The position numbers and the translations under genes were made by a program. Source: Erythrobacteraceae bacterium (GTDB lineage: Bacteria; Pseudomonadota; Alphaproteobacteria; Sphingomonadales; Sphingomonadaceae). Taken from it: a DNA stretch of 64,000 bases. Below are positions 1-7,082 of the stretch, piece by piece (position 1 is the stretch's first letter; each line of letters starts with the position of its first letter). Location: assembly GCA_027489065.1 (NCBI GenBank), contig JAIYAM010000009.1, positions 62,001 to 126,000 on the forward strand, given 5' to 3'. The notes beneath the pieces are model-generated. The model saw only the letters and a program-made list of their open reading frames with translations. It had not been told where the DNA came from and did no database searches.

Positions 1-1221
1 GGAGGCCTCGCTCATTGGTGCGCCCAAGTCGCCAATGACCGGCGGGTCGCCCCCGAGCGCTGCCTTGGCCGCGTCGTCATAGAGGCAGATTTCGCCTGCG
101 GGCGTGACCCACCACCATGGCTCGCCGATCTGGAAGCGGACCGGCAGGTCAGCCTGAAGCATGAGCGCAACGACACCGCTGGCCACATCGGCCAGCCAGT
201 CCATCGCCGCCGCCTTGGCGGGCGACAGCAGGGTCGACGGCGGCACCCATCCCGTCAGCGCAGGAGCGCCGGACGCGGCCCGCTGCTTCCAGCTGTCCGG
301 ACTATAGGCGTCGAACAGCTCGTAAGAGAGCGAGGCGATCACCTCGAAGCCTGCGGTCTTGGCAAGCGCGAAGAAGCTGCGGTGCCACGCCGTCGCAGGG
401 GCGCACAGCTCGCCGCCTGCCGCCACCTTCAGCGATCCGTCGGCCTGCCGCGAGAGCCGCATGAAGTGGCTCATCCCGACATAGTGGACAATGTCCTCGC
501 GGTAGCCGAGACCGGTCACGACGCGCAGCAGCCGCGCGGGGGTCTGGTTGTAGGCATCGTCGTACGCCGTCGCGATCCGCTCACCGTGCGGGGGGATGAG
601 CACGTCGCCGAGCTCGATCATCGCGCGCGATCCGTCGGCGCGGATCTCGGACATGATCACCGACCCGTTGAACCGGGCCGGGAGCGGAGCAGTGCTGCCG
701 CCCGCGAAACCCGGCGCGACCAGCGAGATGAACATGCGGTCGATGTCCGAGGGGTGGATCGGCTCGCCGGGCAGGCCGTAGCCGCTCTGGAGGCTCGAGA
801 AGGGAAGCTTGATACGCGCATCGGTCGGCGTGCCCGTCGCGTAGTTCCAAAGCCGGATGTACCAGGTGCGCGGTGTACCTGCGGCGTCGCGCCCCTCGAT
901 CGTCAGCGTCGGGCCGTTGGGCTGGTCAAGCCCGATCACGCCTTCGGATTGCCAGCGGAAGCTCAGGATCGTGTGGGCGTAGTCGCGCTCGGTCTTGTAG
1001 GCGAGCAGCGGGTGATCGAGGGTGTCGGCGCTCTCCCAGATCAGGCCGACGAGGTCGCCTGCCGTGTGCAGCTCCAGATCGACGCGCAGGCTGTCCGGCC
1101 CGGTAGTGATGATCGACGCCATCGCGGGTCGGGGGAAGTTGACGGTCCAGAAGCGCGGATCGAAACGCTGCATGAACGTGCTTTCCTGCGAGCGGCGCTC
1201 GCGTGCGAGCCAGAATGCCAT
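1..1221 (-). CDS. GTA tail protein, sheath/TIM-barrel-like (partial)
   Basis: This reading frame is open for 407 codons from an ATG at 1221 to the window edge, so the C-terminus is missing. A GAAGGA Shine-Dalgarno sits 7 nt before the ATG, which starts 16 nt after the tape measure stop. The N-terminal half is rich in beta-type sequence (for example TWYIRLWNYATG). From about residue 235 it changes to an alpha/beta pattern with LLRVVTGLGYREDIVHYVG, resembling the TIM-barrel part of proteins annotated in sphingomonads as non-contractile tail sheath. It sits where Rhodobacter GTA has the shorter gp12, and its N-terminus does not resemble that family. The product is probably a distal tail or tail-surface component. 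The family name is from memory and moderately sure; the tail role comes from position. Confidence 0.6.
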   Translation of the reverse strand, partial: MAFWLARERRSQESTFMQRFDPRFWTVNFPRPAMASIITTGPDSLRVDLELHTAGDLVGLIWESADTLDHPLLAYKTERDYAHTILSFRWQSEGVIGLDQPNGPTLTIEGRDAAGTPRTWYIRLWNYATGTPTDARIKLPFSSLQSGYGLPGEPIHPSDIDRMFISLVAPGFAGGSTAPLPARFNGSVIMSEIRADGSRAMIELGDVLIPPHGERIATAYDDAYNQTPARLLRVVTGLGYREDIVHYVGMSHFMRLSRQADGSLKVAAGGELCAPATAWHRSFFALAKTAGFEVIASLSYELFDAYSPDSWKQRAASGAPALTGWVPPSTLLSPAKAAAMDWLADVASGVVALMLQADLPVRFQIGEPWWWVTPAGEICLYDDAAKAALGGDPPVIGDLGAPMSEAS

Positions 1222-1236
1222 GAAGGTGTCCTTCGC

Positions 1237-1815
1237 TCAGGCCTGTTGCAGTGCGCGGCGCACGGCGCTCGCGATCTGGCGTGAGGAGCGCTGCATGGCG
1301 GTCGGCGCCGCCTGCCCGCGCGGGACCGCGACCTGGATCGCAACGCGCACGTCGCGAGAGGGGCCGGTCAAACCTGTCTCCACGCGCCCTGCGGCGGTCG
1401 GCACGAAAACCTCGGGACCGCGCTCGCCGACCATATAGGCTTGGCCCGGCGCGACCGGACCGCCCGTGGCGCGCCCCGGTAGGCCGAACAACGCGCCGAT
1501 CGAGCCGCCGATGATGTTGCCGAGACCGCCGCTGCCACCACCGCTTCCGCCGCCGAACAGCGAGGAAAGACCCGACTGCAGCGAAAAACTCGCAATCTCC
1601 GAAAGCGCGTTGAACGCGACCCGCTTCAGGTCATCGAAGCCGAGGCTCCCGCGCCGCAGCGCGCCGAGCAATCCGTTCTCGAGGACATTGCCAGCCCGCC
1701 CGAAGCCATCGACAAGCGAGGTGTCGAGCGAACGGCGCATCTTTTCGACATCGCCCGCAAAGCCGTCTGTGCGGGCGCGCACGCCGATTACGAGATCCTG
1801 GAACTGGTCAGTCAT
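1237..1815 (-). CDS. Short GTA tail tape measure protein
   Basis: This 192-residue protein has a helical N-terminal half, then a glycine/serine-rich linker (GGGSGGGSGG near residue 90), a small hydrophobic segment (IIGGSIGALFGLPGRATGG) and the sequence ATGGPVAPGQAYMVGERGPEVFVP. This last stretch is typical of the C-terminal end of phage and GTA tape measure proteins. Phage tape measures are often over 700 residues. GTA versions are around 200, which fits a short GTA tail. The gene overlaps the upstream small chaperone gene by 8 nt, suggesting translational coupling. In family members the protein lies inside the tail tube and helps set tail length. Confidence 0.8.
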   Translation of the reverse strand: MTDQFQDLVIGVRARTDGFAGDVEKMRRSLDTSLVDGFGRAGNVLENGLLGALRRGSLGFDDLKRVAFNALSEIASFSLQSGLSSLFGGGSGGGSGGLGNIIGGSIGALFGLPGRATGGPVAPGQAYMVGERGPEVFVPTAAGRVETGLTGPSRDVRVAIQVAVPRGQAAPTAMQRSSRQIASAVRRALQQA

Positions 1816-2008
1816 GGGTGTCGCGCTCCATCATGCGGGCGATCGTCTCGGGGGACGGCGGGAGTGGGGCGGAAGGATCGTCGGGCGCGGCGAGCGCCAT
1901 CGCCAGTTCGGCAGGCGTGGCGGCCCAGAACTCGGCAGGGCGCCATCCCAGAAAGCGGGCGGCGAGCGCACACCAGCGGGCCGCGGCATCGCCGAATGTG
2001 TCGGTCAT
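1808..2008 (-). CDS. GTA tail assembly chaperone-like small protein (gp10.1 slot)
   Basis: This 66-residue protein starts at MTDTFGDAAARWCALAARFL and ends DTHD. The start at 2008 forms an ATGA overlap with the stop of the preceding gene, which decides it over the longer upstream frame. The sequence GWRPAEFWAATPAELAMAL resembles the small phage family TIGR02216 found between the tail chaperone and tape measure genes of GTAs. Like many lambdoid phage pairs, the two small proteins may cooperate in loading tape measure during tail assembly. Function is inferred from position and family resemblance. Confidence 0.7.
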   Translation of the reverse strand: MTDTFGDAAARWCALAARFLGWRPAEFWAATPAELAMALAAPDDPSAPLPPSPETIARMMERDTHD

Positions 2009-2319
2009 GGCTCGCCCTGAAGCACCTGGCGGAGAACCGCGCGAACCGGGCCGATCGCCTCGACCATCCCCATCCTCAGCACTGCCTGCCCGACTGCCAC
2101 CCGTTCGGGTCGGCCTTCGCCGGGCAGGCAGTGCCACAGCAGCGCCGTCATCTCGGTGAGGGTGAGGGCGCCCTGCGCCGCCCGCTCGACCAGCGCGAAA
2201 AGCGAGCCGAGCTCGCCCTCGGCCAGCACCAGGTTCTCGAAGCTGGGGCGTAGGACGTGGGAGACGCCGCCTACCACCAGTGCCGCCTCGCCGCGCAAGG
2301 GGTTGGGGGCGGGGCTCAC
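2005..2319 (-). CDS. GTA gp10-like tail assembly protein
   Basis: This 104-residue protein starts at a GTG (2319) that overlaps the stop of the upstream major tail gene as GTGA. It contains PLRGEAALVVGGVSHVLRPS, then FENLVLAEGELGSLFALVERAA. This arrangement matches the GTA gp10 / phage tail-assembly-chaperone family, whose members begin with a short beta-rich region and continue as helices. It is encoded directly after the major tail protein and directly before a second tiny tail gene, the usual position for tail chaperones. No catalytic motif is present. Confidence 0.75.
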   Translation of the reverse strand: MSPAPNPLRGEAALVVGGVSHVLRPSFENLVLAEGELGSLFALVERAAQGALTLTEMTALLWHCLPGEGRPERVAVGQAVLRMGMVEAIGPVRAVLRQVLQGEP

Positions 2320-2723
2320 GAGGCCACCACCGGACCGGAGCTTTCGAGCTGCAGCGTGTAGCTGCGCTCGCCGTTGAAATCCCCGGCGTAGTCGAGCCGC
2401 TGGACGAGAAAGCGCCCGCGCAGCTTCGCGCCGTCCTCGAAGGACAGTTCGTAATCGTCGAGCGTCCCGTCGAGCGCGCGGGCCCGCACGGTGTTCTCGG
2501 CTGCGCTGCCGAGGAAGATCCCCGCCGCGCTCACCGACACCGAGCGGGTGCCCGCGCCGGACAGCAGATCGCGCCAGCCGCCGGACTGCTTGTGGGTAAC
2601 GACCACGGTATCGCCGTTGATCGACATCTGCGTGGTCCTGAGGCCTGCGATGGTCTGATAGGCCGGAGGCGTGGCCCCGTCGGTGATCTTGAGCAGGAAG
2701 GCGGCGCCGGATTGTGCGGGCAT
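2316..2723 (-). CDS. GTA major tail tube protein
   Basis: This 135-residue protein has the profile of TP901-1-type major tail proteins. Near the N-terminus is SGAAFLLKI, followed by TIAGLRTTQMSINGDTVVVT and the conserved pattern GGWRDLLSGAGTRSVSVSAAG. The C-terminal half is beta-rich (YELSFEDGAKLRGRFLVQRL). The protein is expected to polymerise into the tube through which GTA DNA passes. Its size matches GTA gp9 proteins. It follows the DUF3168 gene after 12 nt and is translationally coupled to gp10. Confidence 0.85.
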   Translation of the reverse strand: MPAQSGAAFLLKITDGATPPAYQTIAGLRTTQMSINGDTVVVTHKQSGGWRDLLSGAGTRSVSVSAAGIFLGSAAENTVRARALDGTLDDYELSFEDGAKLRGRFLVQRLDYAGDFNGERSYTLQLESSGPVVAS

Positions 2724-2735
2724 GGGACTACTCCG

Positions 2736-3125
2736 TCAAAGGGGTTCGAAGATGCGGAAGCGGTATTCGAGCAGCGCGCCCCGCAGGTTGTCCGCACGGG
2801 CCTCGCTGCGCGAACGCAGGAAGCGGATCGAGGCGAGCTCGAAGCCCGAGTGAAATGGCGGCAGGTCGAGCACGCGCCGCTCGATGGCTGACAGCAGCGA
2901 GGAATCTCCGGCTGTCGCATCGATGCGGCTTTCGAGTTCGAGCGCGATGCGGATCTCTCGGCCGGCGCGGTCCTTGGTGCCCCAGTCGATCCCGGCACTG
3001 GCGGCGATGCCGAGCCACGGCGGCGTGGTGCTGAGCGGCGCCTCCTCCTCGATCGCGTTGATCGGGCCAAGCGCCGGATCGGCGCGCAGCCAGGCAATCA
3101 GCGCGGCGCGCAGGTCATTTTCCAT
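2736..3125 (-). CDS. GTA DUF3168 tail completion protein (gp8-like)
   Basis: This 129-residue protein begins MENDLRAALIAWLRADPAL, a hallmark of DUF3168 phage proteins. It continues with DWGTKDRAGREIRIALELE and a C-terminal RFRIFEP segment. Members act as tail terminator or tail completion proteins joining the tail tube to the head connector. The gene overlaps the upstream 58-residue gene by 11 nt and precedes the major tail protein gene, as in other GTA clusters. Confidence 0.8.
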   Translation of the reverse strand: MENDLRAALIAWLRADPALGPINAIEEEAPLSTTPPWLGIAASAGIDWGTKDRAGREIRIALELESRIDATAGDSSLLSAIERRVLDLPPFHSGFELASIRFLRSRSEARADNLRGALLEYRFRIFEPL

Positions 3126-3291
3126 CGCTTTTCTCCCCGAACAGGTCGGGCCACAGCGCGCTGGCCGAGTACCAGTCGCGGCGCGAGGAAGGCTGCGCCG
3201 AGGGGCTGGCAGCGAAGTCGGCAGCGATCCGTGCCGCCTGCTCGCACAGGCGCTGGACGAGGTCCTGCGTGCTTGCGGAAGCGCGGATCAT
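3115..3291 (-). CDS. Small GTA-cluster protein, unknown (58 aa)
   Basis: This small gene starts at an ATG (3289-3291) that overlaps the stop of the upstream connector gene as TGATG, which strongly suggests translational coupling. The product begins MIRASASTQDLVQRLCEQAA and looks largely helical, with a conserved-looking SRRDWYSASALWPDLFG region near the C-terminus. In Rhodobacter-type GTAs this slot holds the head closure protein gp7 of about 110 residues. This product is half that size and shows no clear resemblance. It may be a reduced head-closure protein or a lineage-specific replacement. Confidence 0.6.
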   Translation of the reverse strand: MIRASASTQDLVQRLCEQAARIAADFAASPSAQPSSRRDWYSASALWPDLFGEKSDGK

Positions 3292-3836
3292 CAGAGCCTC
3301 ACCTCGCGCCACGGCCGCCACAGGGCGGTGACGGTGGCCGGCGGCACGGCGGTCGCCTTGCCCTCGCGATCGCGAAAATAGTGCGCTGCAAGGCGGATGA
3401 TGCCGTGGCGCAGCGGCGCGGGAAGGCTTGCCCAGTCGCTGGCGATCCCGACCGTCAGGCGCAGCGCAATGCCGCGTCCCTCGCAGGGGTTCAGCACCTG
3501 GACGCAGGCGCTCCCGGACGAAATCCGCCACTCGAGCGCCTCGGCAAGGTTGGCAATGGTCTGGCGGCTGCCGTCATCTGCGATCAGCGCCGCGCTGATC
3601 AGCTCGTTCACCGGCCGCGACACCAGCTCCTGCCAGCCGCCGCTCAGCGCGACCACTTCCTCCACCGTCTGGCGCAGCGGTGCCTTGCCGGTGAACGCCT
3701 CGCAGATGCCAAGGCTCGTCTGGAGCAGGCCGGCCAGCGCATCATCGTCGTTGGGCCGGGTGATCCCCAGCCAGTGCTTGAGCTCCGCCAGCGCAGCGTC
3801 GCCGGGCACCGGGGGCTGCACGATTGTCCGCTGCAT
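3291..3836 (-). CDS. GTA head-tail connector protein (gp6-like)
   Basis: This 181-residue protein starts at MQRTIVQPPVPGDAALAEL. A GGGAGA Shine-Dalgarno 7 nt upstream favours this ATG over one ten codons further out. The N-terminal region LKHWLGITRPNDDDALAGLL followed by FTGKAPL matches the phage head-tail connector family (PF05135), which begins with helices and then a conserved F-T/S-G-x-x-L segment. The C-terminal part contains LRHGIIRLAAHYFRDREG, also typical. The protein is expected to form a ring below the portal. Confidence 0.75.
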   Translation of the reverse strand: MQRTIVQPPVPGDAALAELKHWLGITRPNDDDALAGLLQTSLGICEAFTGKAPLRQTVEEVVALSGGWQELVSRPVNELISAALIADDGSRQTIANLAEALEWRISSGSACVQVLNPCEGRGIALRLTVGIASDWASLPAPLRHGIIRLAAHYFRDREGKATAVPPATVTALWRPWREVRL

Positions 3837-3928
3837 CGCGGTTTCTCCCGAATATGATCGATACAAAGGGCGCCCGCATCGCGCAGGTCAGGCGGGAGGA
3901 CCGGCCTGAGGCGATGCGGGCGCGAGAG

Positions 3929-3965
3929 CCCGGCCGGCGCGCGAAGGGGGCACGCGCCGGCCGGG
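3929..3965 (-). other. Strong GC hairpin between capsid and connector genes
   Basis: Two perfectly complementary 13-nt arms (3929-3941 and 3953-3965, GC-only) are separated by an 11-nt loop. The structure lies in the 152-nt gap after the capsid gene, the longest gap inside the GTA operon. No run of U follows in the minus direction, so it is not a canonical terminator. It could stabilise the capsid mRNA 3' end or partly reduce read-through to the tail genes, but this is inference. Confidence 0.6.
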
Positions 3966-3988
3966 TAACGAAGCCGGGCGGGGCGGCC

Positions 3989-5146
3989 TCAGGCTTCGAT
4001 CTTGAGCAGCTTGATGGCGTTCGAATCCAGCACCTTCCCGCCGATCCGGCGGGTCGCGTAGAAGTGGACGAAGGGCTTGTTCGTGAACGGATCGCGCAGC
4101 ACCCGCGTCGCGCCGTGCTCTGCGATCAAGTAGCCGTTCGTGAAGTTCCCGAAGGCGATCGGGAAGGCACCGCCTGCGACGTCGGGCATATCCTCGGCCT
4201 CGATCACCGGATAGCCGAGCAGGCGGTTCGGCTGGCCCTCGACGAGGCCGGGCTGCCAGATGAAGGCGCCATCGCTGGTCTTCAGCTTGCGCACGCTCGC
4301 CAGAGTGGTCGCGTTCATCACGAACACCGCGCCCTGGCGGTGGCCTGCCCGCATCGAATGGACGAGGTCGATGAGCTTGGTATCGAGGGCGGAGCCGAGC
4401 CCGGTCGCGCTGCCCGTGCCGATGTACTGCACTGCGCCGAACGCCCGTGCCCCGTCATCCGCGGTCGCCTTGACCGTGTTGAGGAAGCCCTCCGGCTGGT
4501 TGACGCCGGTGCCCTTGACGAAGGCGGAGCCTTCGGCGCGGGCGAACTCGGTCGCGATTTCGCTCGCCAGCCACGCTTCCAGATCGAAGCCCGCATCGTC
4601 GAGCATCGCCTGGCTGGCGGCCGGATTGGCGTAGAGATCACCGGTCGGCGGGGCGATTTCGGCGAACTGGGGCGTGGCGCTTTCCGGTCGCGGCGCGGTC
4701 TCGCTCACCCAGCCGGATGCGATACCGCTGGTCGTGACCAGCTTGCGGTAGCCGGCGGTGCCGGTCTGCACGATCTGGGCGATCGAGCGGATCGGACTGA
4801 TCCGCGTGAGCCGCGAGGCGATCGCCAGATCGATCTGACGCGGCACGGCGAAGCCGCCGTCGGCCGGGTTGGCACCGCTGATCGACTTGATCTCGGTCTC
4901 GCGGCCGCGCCGCAGGTAGCTGTCGACGAAGCTCTTCACTTCCGGGGCGTCCTTCGCCGGACTCGCACCGCCCATTGCCGGGCGGGTGGCGGCGCGGGCG
5001 ACCTTGTCGAGCCGCGACTTCACGTCGTCGACGTCGCTGCGCAACATGGCGATGTTGGCTTCGGCCTGGTCCTGGCGGGCAAGGATGTCGAAGCTTGCGT
5101 CCAGCGGGTCGGTGGCGGCGGAAGCGGTGGCAGGGGTAGTGTCCAT
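3989..5146 (-). CDS. GTA HK97-fold major capsid protein
   Basis: This protein has 385 residues from the ATG at 5146, which has AAAGG 9 nt upstream. A TTG two codons earlier is possible. The first 70 residues form a predicted coiled coil (delta-like scaffold, DVDDVKSRLDKVARA), removed by the prohead protease in this family. The capsid domain starts near KSFVDSYLRRG and includes GGFAVPRQIDLAIASRL, GWVSETAPRPESATPQFAEI and the C-terminal HFYATRRIGGKVLDSNAIKLL. These are typical of HK97-like phage capsids. It is encoded directly downstream of the protease, as in GTAs. Confidence 0.92.
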   Translation of the reverse strand: MDTTPATASAATDPLDASFDILARQDQAEANIAMLRSDVDDVKSRLDKVARAATRPAMGGASPAKDAPEVKSFVDSYLRRGRETEIKSISGANPADGGFAVPRQIDLAIASRLTRISPIRSIAQIVQTGTAGYRKLVTTSGIASGWVSETAPRPESATPQFAEIAPPTGDLYANPAASQAMLDDAGFDLEAWLASEIATEFARAEGSAFVKGTGVNQPEGFLNTVKATADDGARAFGAVQYIGTGSATGLGSALDTKLIDLVHSMRAGHRQGAVFVMNATTLASVRKLKTSDGAFIWQPGLVEGQPNRLLGYPVIEAEDMPDVAGGAFPIAFGNFTNGYLIAEHGATRVLRDPFTNKPFVHFYATRRIGGKVLDSNAIKLLKIEA

Positions 5147-5189
5147 GGGCAATGGCCTTTCGGTTGAGGATGGGGGCTGGGGGATCGGG

Positions 5190-5612
5190 CTAGGCGACGA
5201 AGTGCACCCGCGCGCCGTACTGGAGCGGCTGGGTGACGAGGCTGACCTCGAACAGTTCGATCTCGAGCAGTTCGCGCCCGTTCCCGGACTGGCGTGCCGC
5301 GCGGGTGCGGAAGCCGAAGCTCAAGCCGCTCACCTTGCCCTCGGCCAAGAGGTGCGCGGCGCGGCTGTCGGGGCGGTCGATCCGGGCGATCACCCTGAGG
5401 CCGCGCGCATCCTCGCTGGCCTCCTCGATCACCCCGATCGGCTGGTCGGGGCGGTGCTGCCAGTAGAGCGGCAAGGGCGTGGTGCGCGCGGCGAGAGTGC
5501 GGGCAAAGGCCCCGCGGCGGATGGTGTCGCGCCCGGCATCGGGAATGTCGAACAGCGCGGCGTAGCCGGCAAAGCGCGTCGGCCGGCGGGTGCGGGAAAT
5601 GCCGGCGCTCAC
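5190..5612 (-). CDS. GTA prohead protease (HK97 family, U35-like)
   Basis: This 140-residue protein starts at a GTG (5612) that overlaps the previous stop as GTGA. The N-terminus contains RFAGYAALFDIPDAGRD, and the likely catalytic residues lie in LYWQHRPDQPIG (His) and GKVSGLSFGF (Ser). These are the signature positions of HK97 prohead proteases. It would trim the capsid N-terminus during head maturation. A longer upstream frame exists but overlaps the neighbour and is not family-like. Confidence 0.85.
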   Translation of the reverse strand: MSAGISRTRRPTRFAGYAALFDIPDAGRDTIRRGAFARTLAARTTPLPLYWQHRPDQPIGVIEEASEDARGLRVIARIDRPDSRAAHLLAEGKVSGLSFGFRTRAARQSGNGRELLEIELFEVSLVTQPLQYGARVHFVA

Positions 5613-5914
5613 CAGAATTTCCAGACGCCGTGCCGCACCGCGATGCCGACCAGCAACAGAGCCAACACGCCGCGGATCGCCCATTCGACGAGCGCCTTCC
5701 ACGCGCTGGTCTTGGCGTCGCGCCACGCCTGCAACAGTTCGCGCAGTTCGACCACATCGCCCTGAGCGCTGGAATCGCCGAGCCCGAGCCGTTCAAGCGC
5801 GCGGTCGGTGGCAAGAGCGCTCGCCTCCTCGACGATCGCACGCAAGGTGACGAGCTCCGCCCCCTCCTCGCGTGCTTGCGCCATCAGGCTGGCGAGTATC
5901 TCTTCGCGGCTCAT
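5609..5914 (-). CDS. GTA-cluster small membrane protein, DUF6127-like
   Basis: This 101-residue protein begins MSREEILASLMAQAREEG, has a central helical region, and ends with one hydrophobic segment (RGVLALLLVGIAVRHGVWKFW). It overlaps the portal stop (ATGA) and the protease start (GTGA), so the three genes are translationally coupled. Sphingomonad GTA clusters carry a similar gene in the gp3.5 slot; the DUF6127 name is recalled, not verified. The single C-terminal membrane helix is unusual for a capsid-module protein. The role is unknown. Confidence 0.7.
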   Translation of the reverse strand: MSREEILASLMAQAREEGAELVTLRAIVEEASALATDRALERLGLGDSSAQGDVVELRELLQAWRDAKTSAWKALVEWAIRGVLALLLVGIAVRHGVWKFW

Positions 5915-7068
5915 GGGGCATTCTCCTCGGGGCTCAGGCCCAGCATCTGGCGCTTCTCGGCGCGGCTCAGGAATTCGGCATCGGAGACCTGCGACCACAA
6001 TCGCTCCCGGTCCTCGGAGAGCGCCGGCACACGGTCGAGATCGATCCCCAGCTGCCCATCCGGAAACCACGGGGCGAGGCCCTCGCGCAGTGCGGCAAAG
6101 ATCTTTTCGGCCAGCGGCAGCAGGGTCAGCCGCCACAGCGCGCGGCTTGCTTCGCGGTAGTTGGCGTAGGTATTGTCGCCCGGCAGACCGAGCAGCATCG
6201 GCGGCACCCCGAAGGCGAGCGCGATATCCCGCGCTGCCGCGCTCTTGAGCGTCGCGAAGTCCATGTCGGCGGGGGTGAGCGCCATGCTCTGCCACTTGAG
6301 CCCGCCGTCGAGCAGCATCGGGCGCCCCGCATTCGCTGCGCCCGAGAAGGCCACATCGAGTTCGCGCTTCAGCCGTTCGAACTGCTCGTGCGCGAGGGTC
6401 GCCCCGTCACCGGTCTCGTAGACCAGTGCGCCCGATGGCCGCGCCGCGTTCTCGAGCAGTGCACGGTTCCAGTTGGTCGCCGCGTTGTGAATCAGCACCG
6501 CCTGCCATGCCGCCTGGAGCGCACCCGCGCCGCAGTGGTCGTCGAGCGGGTGCATTGCCCGGATTGCGATCACGCCGGGCCAGCCGTTTTCGTCCTCGAC
6601 CGGCAGCCGGGTGGTGTCGCCGTCCACCGTGTAATCGTAGGCGCAGGGCCAGCCATCGGCGCCCGGCACCACGCGCACCCGATCGGGCCGCAGCGCGAAC
6701 AGCTCGATCGGCGCGCCGGCGGCGTCCTTCATGATCTGGACGTAGCCGTTGCCGTGCAGCAGCAGGTTCGCCGCGAGCGTCTCGACCAGCGACTGGCCCG
6801 CGCTTGTCGCGGTCACCAGCGCGGCGAGTTCGGTGTCAGAGCAGGACAGTGGCGCCTGACCGATCCCCTCGGCAAGCAGCCGCACCGAGCGCTGGGCGAT
6901 CGGGTTGGCGAGGAAGCCCTCGGCGATCCCCCGCGCGTAGTCGTAGCCGTGGCCTGCGCCGCCGCAGTCATAGGCCGGCAGCCAGCCTTGCATGATGCCG
7001 TTGGCGAGAGGCACGCGGGCCTGCGCCCCGCCCTTGAAGGCGGAGCGGAAAATGTCGAGCAGGGCCAT
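5911..7068 (-). CDS. GTA portal protein
   Basis: This 385-residue protein starts at MALLDIFRSAFKG, with GAAGGA 7 nt before the ATG. Typical HK97-family portal sequences are IAEGFLANPIAQRSVRLLAE, LLLHGNGYVQIMKD, GRPMLLDGGLKWQSM and IALAFGVPPMLLGLPGDNTYANYREASRALW. The last is the strongly conserved core of phage portals. The portal forms the dodecameric ring at one capsid vertex, docking the terminase during packaging. The gene follows the large terminase after 14 nt. Confidence 0.92.
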   Translation of the reverse strand: MALLDIFRSAFKGGAQARVPLANGIMQGWLPAYDCGGAGHGYDYARGIAEGFLANPIAQRSVRLLAEGIGQAPLSCSDTELAALVTATSAGQSLVETLAANLLLHGNGYVQIMKDAAGAPIELFALRPDRVRVVPGADGWPCAYDYTVDGDTTRLPVEDENGWPGVIAIRAMHPLDDHCGAGALQAAWQAVLIHNAATNWNRALLENAARPSGALVYETGDGATLAHEQFERLKRELDVAFSGAANAGRPMLLDGGLKWQSMALTPADMDFATLKSAAARDIALAFGVPPMLLGLPGDNTYANYREASRALWRLTLLPLAEKIFAALREGLAPWFPDGQLGIDLDRVPALSEDRERLWSQVSDAEFLSRAEKRQMLGLSPEENAP

Positions 7069-7082
7069 GGGATTTCCTTCGG

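Noticed and set aside
3824..5167. 447-codon plus-strand frame opposite the capsid gene
   Set aside because: Antisense of the clearly recognisable capsid gene, no recognisable domain.
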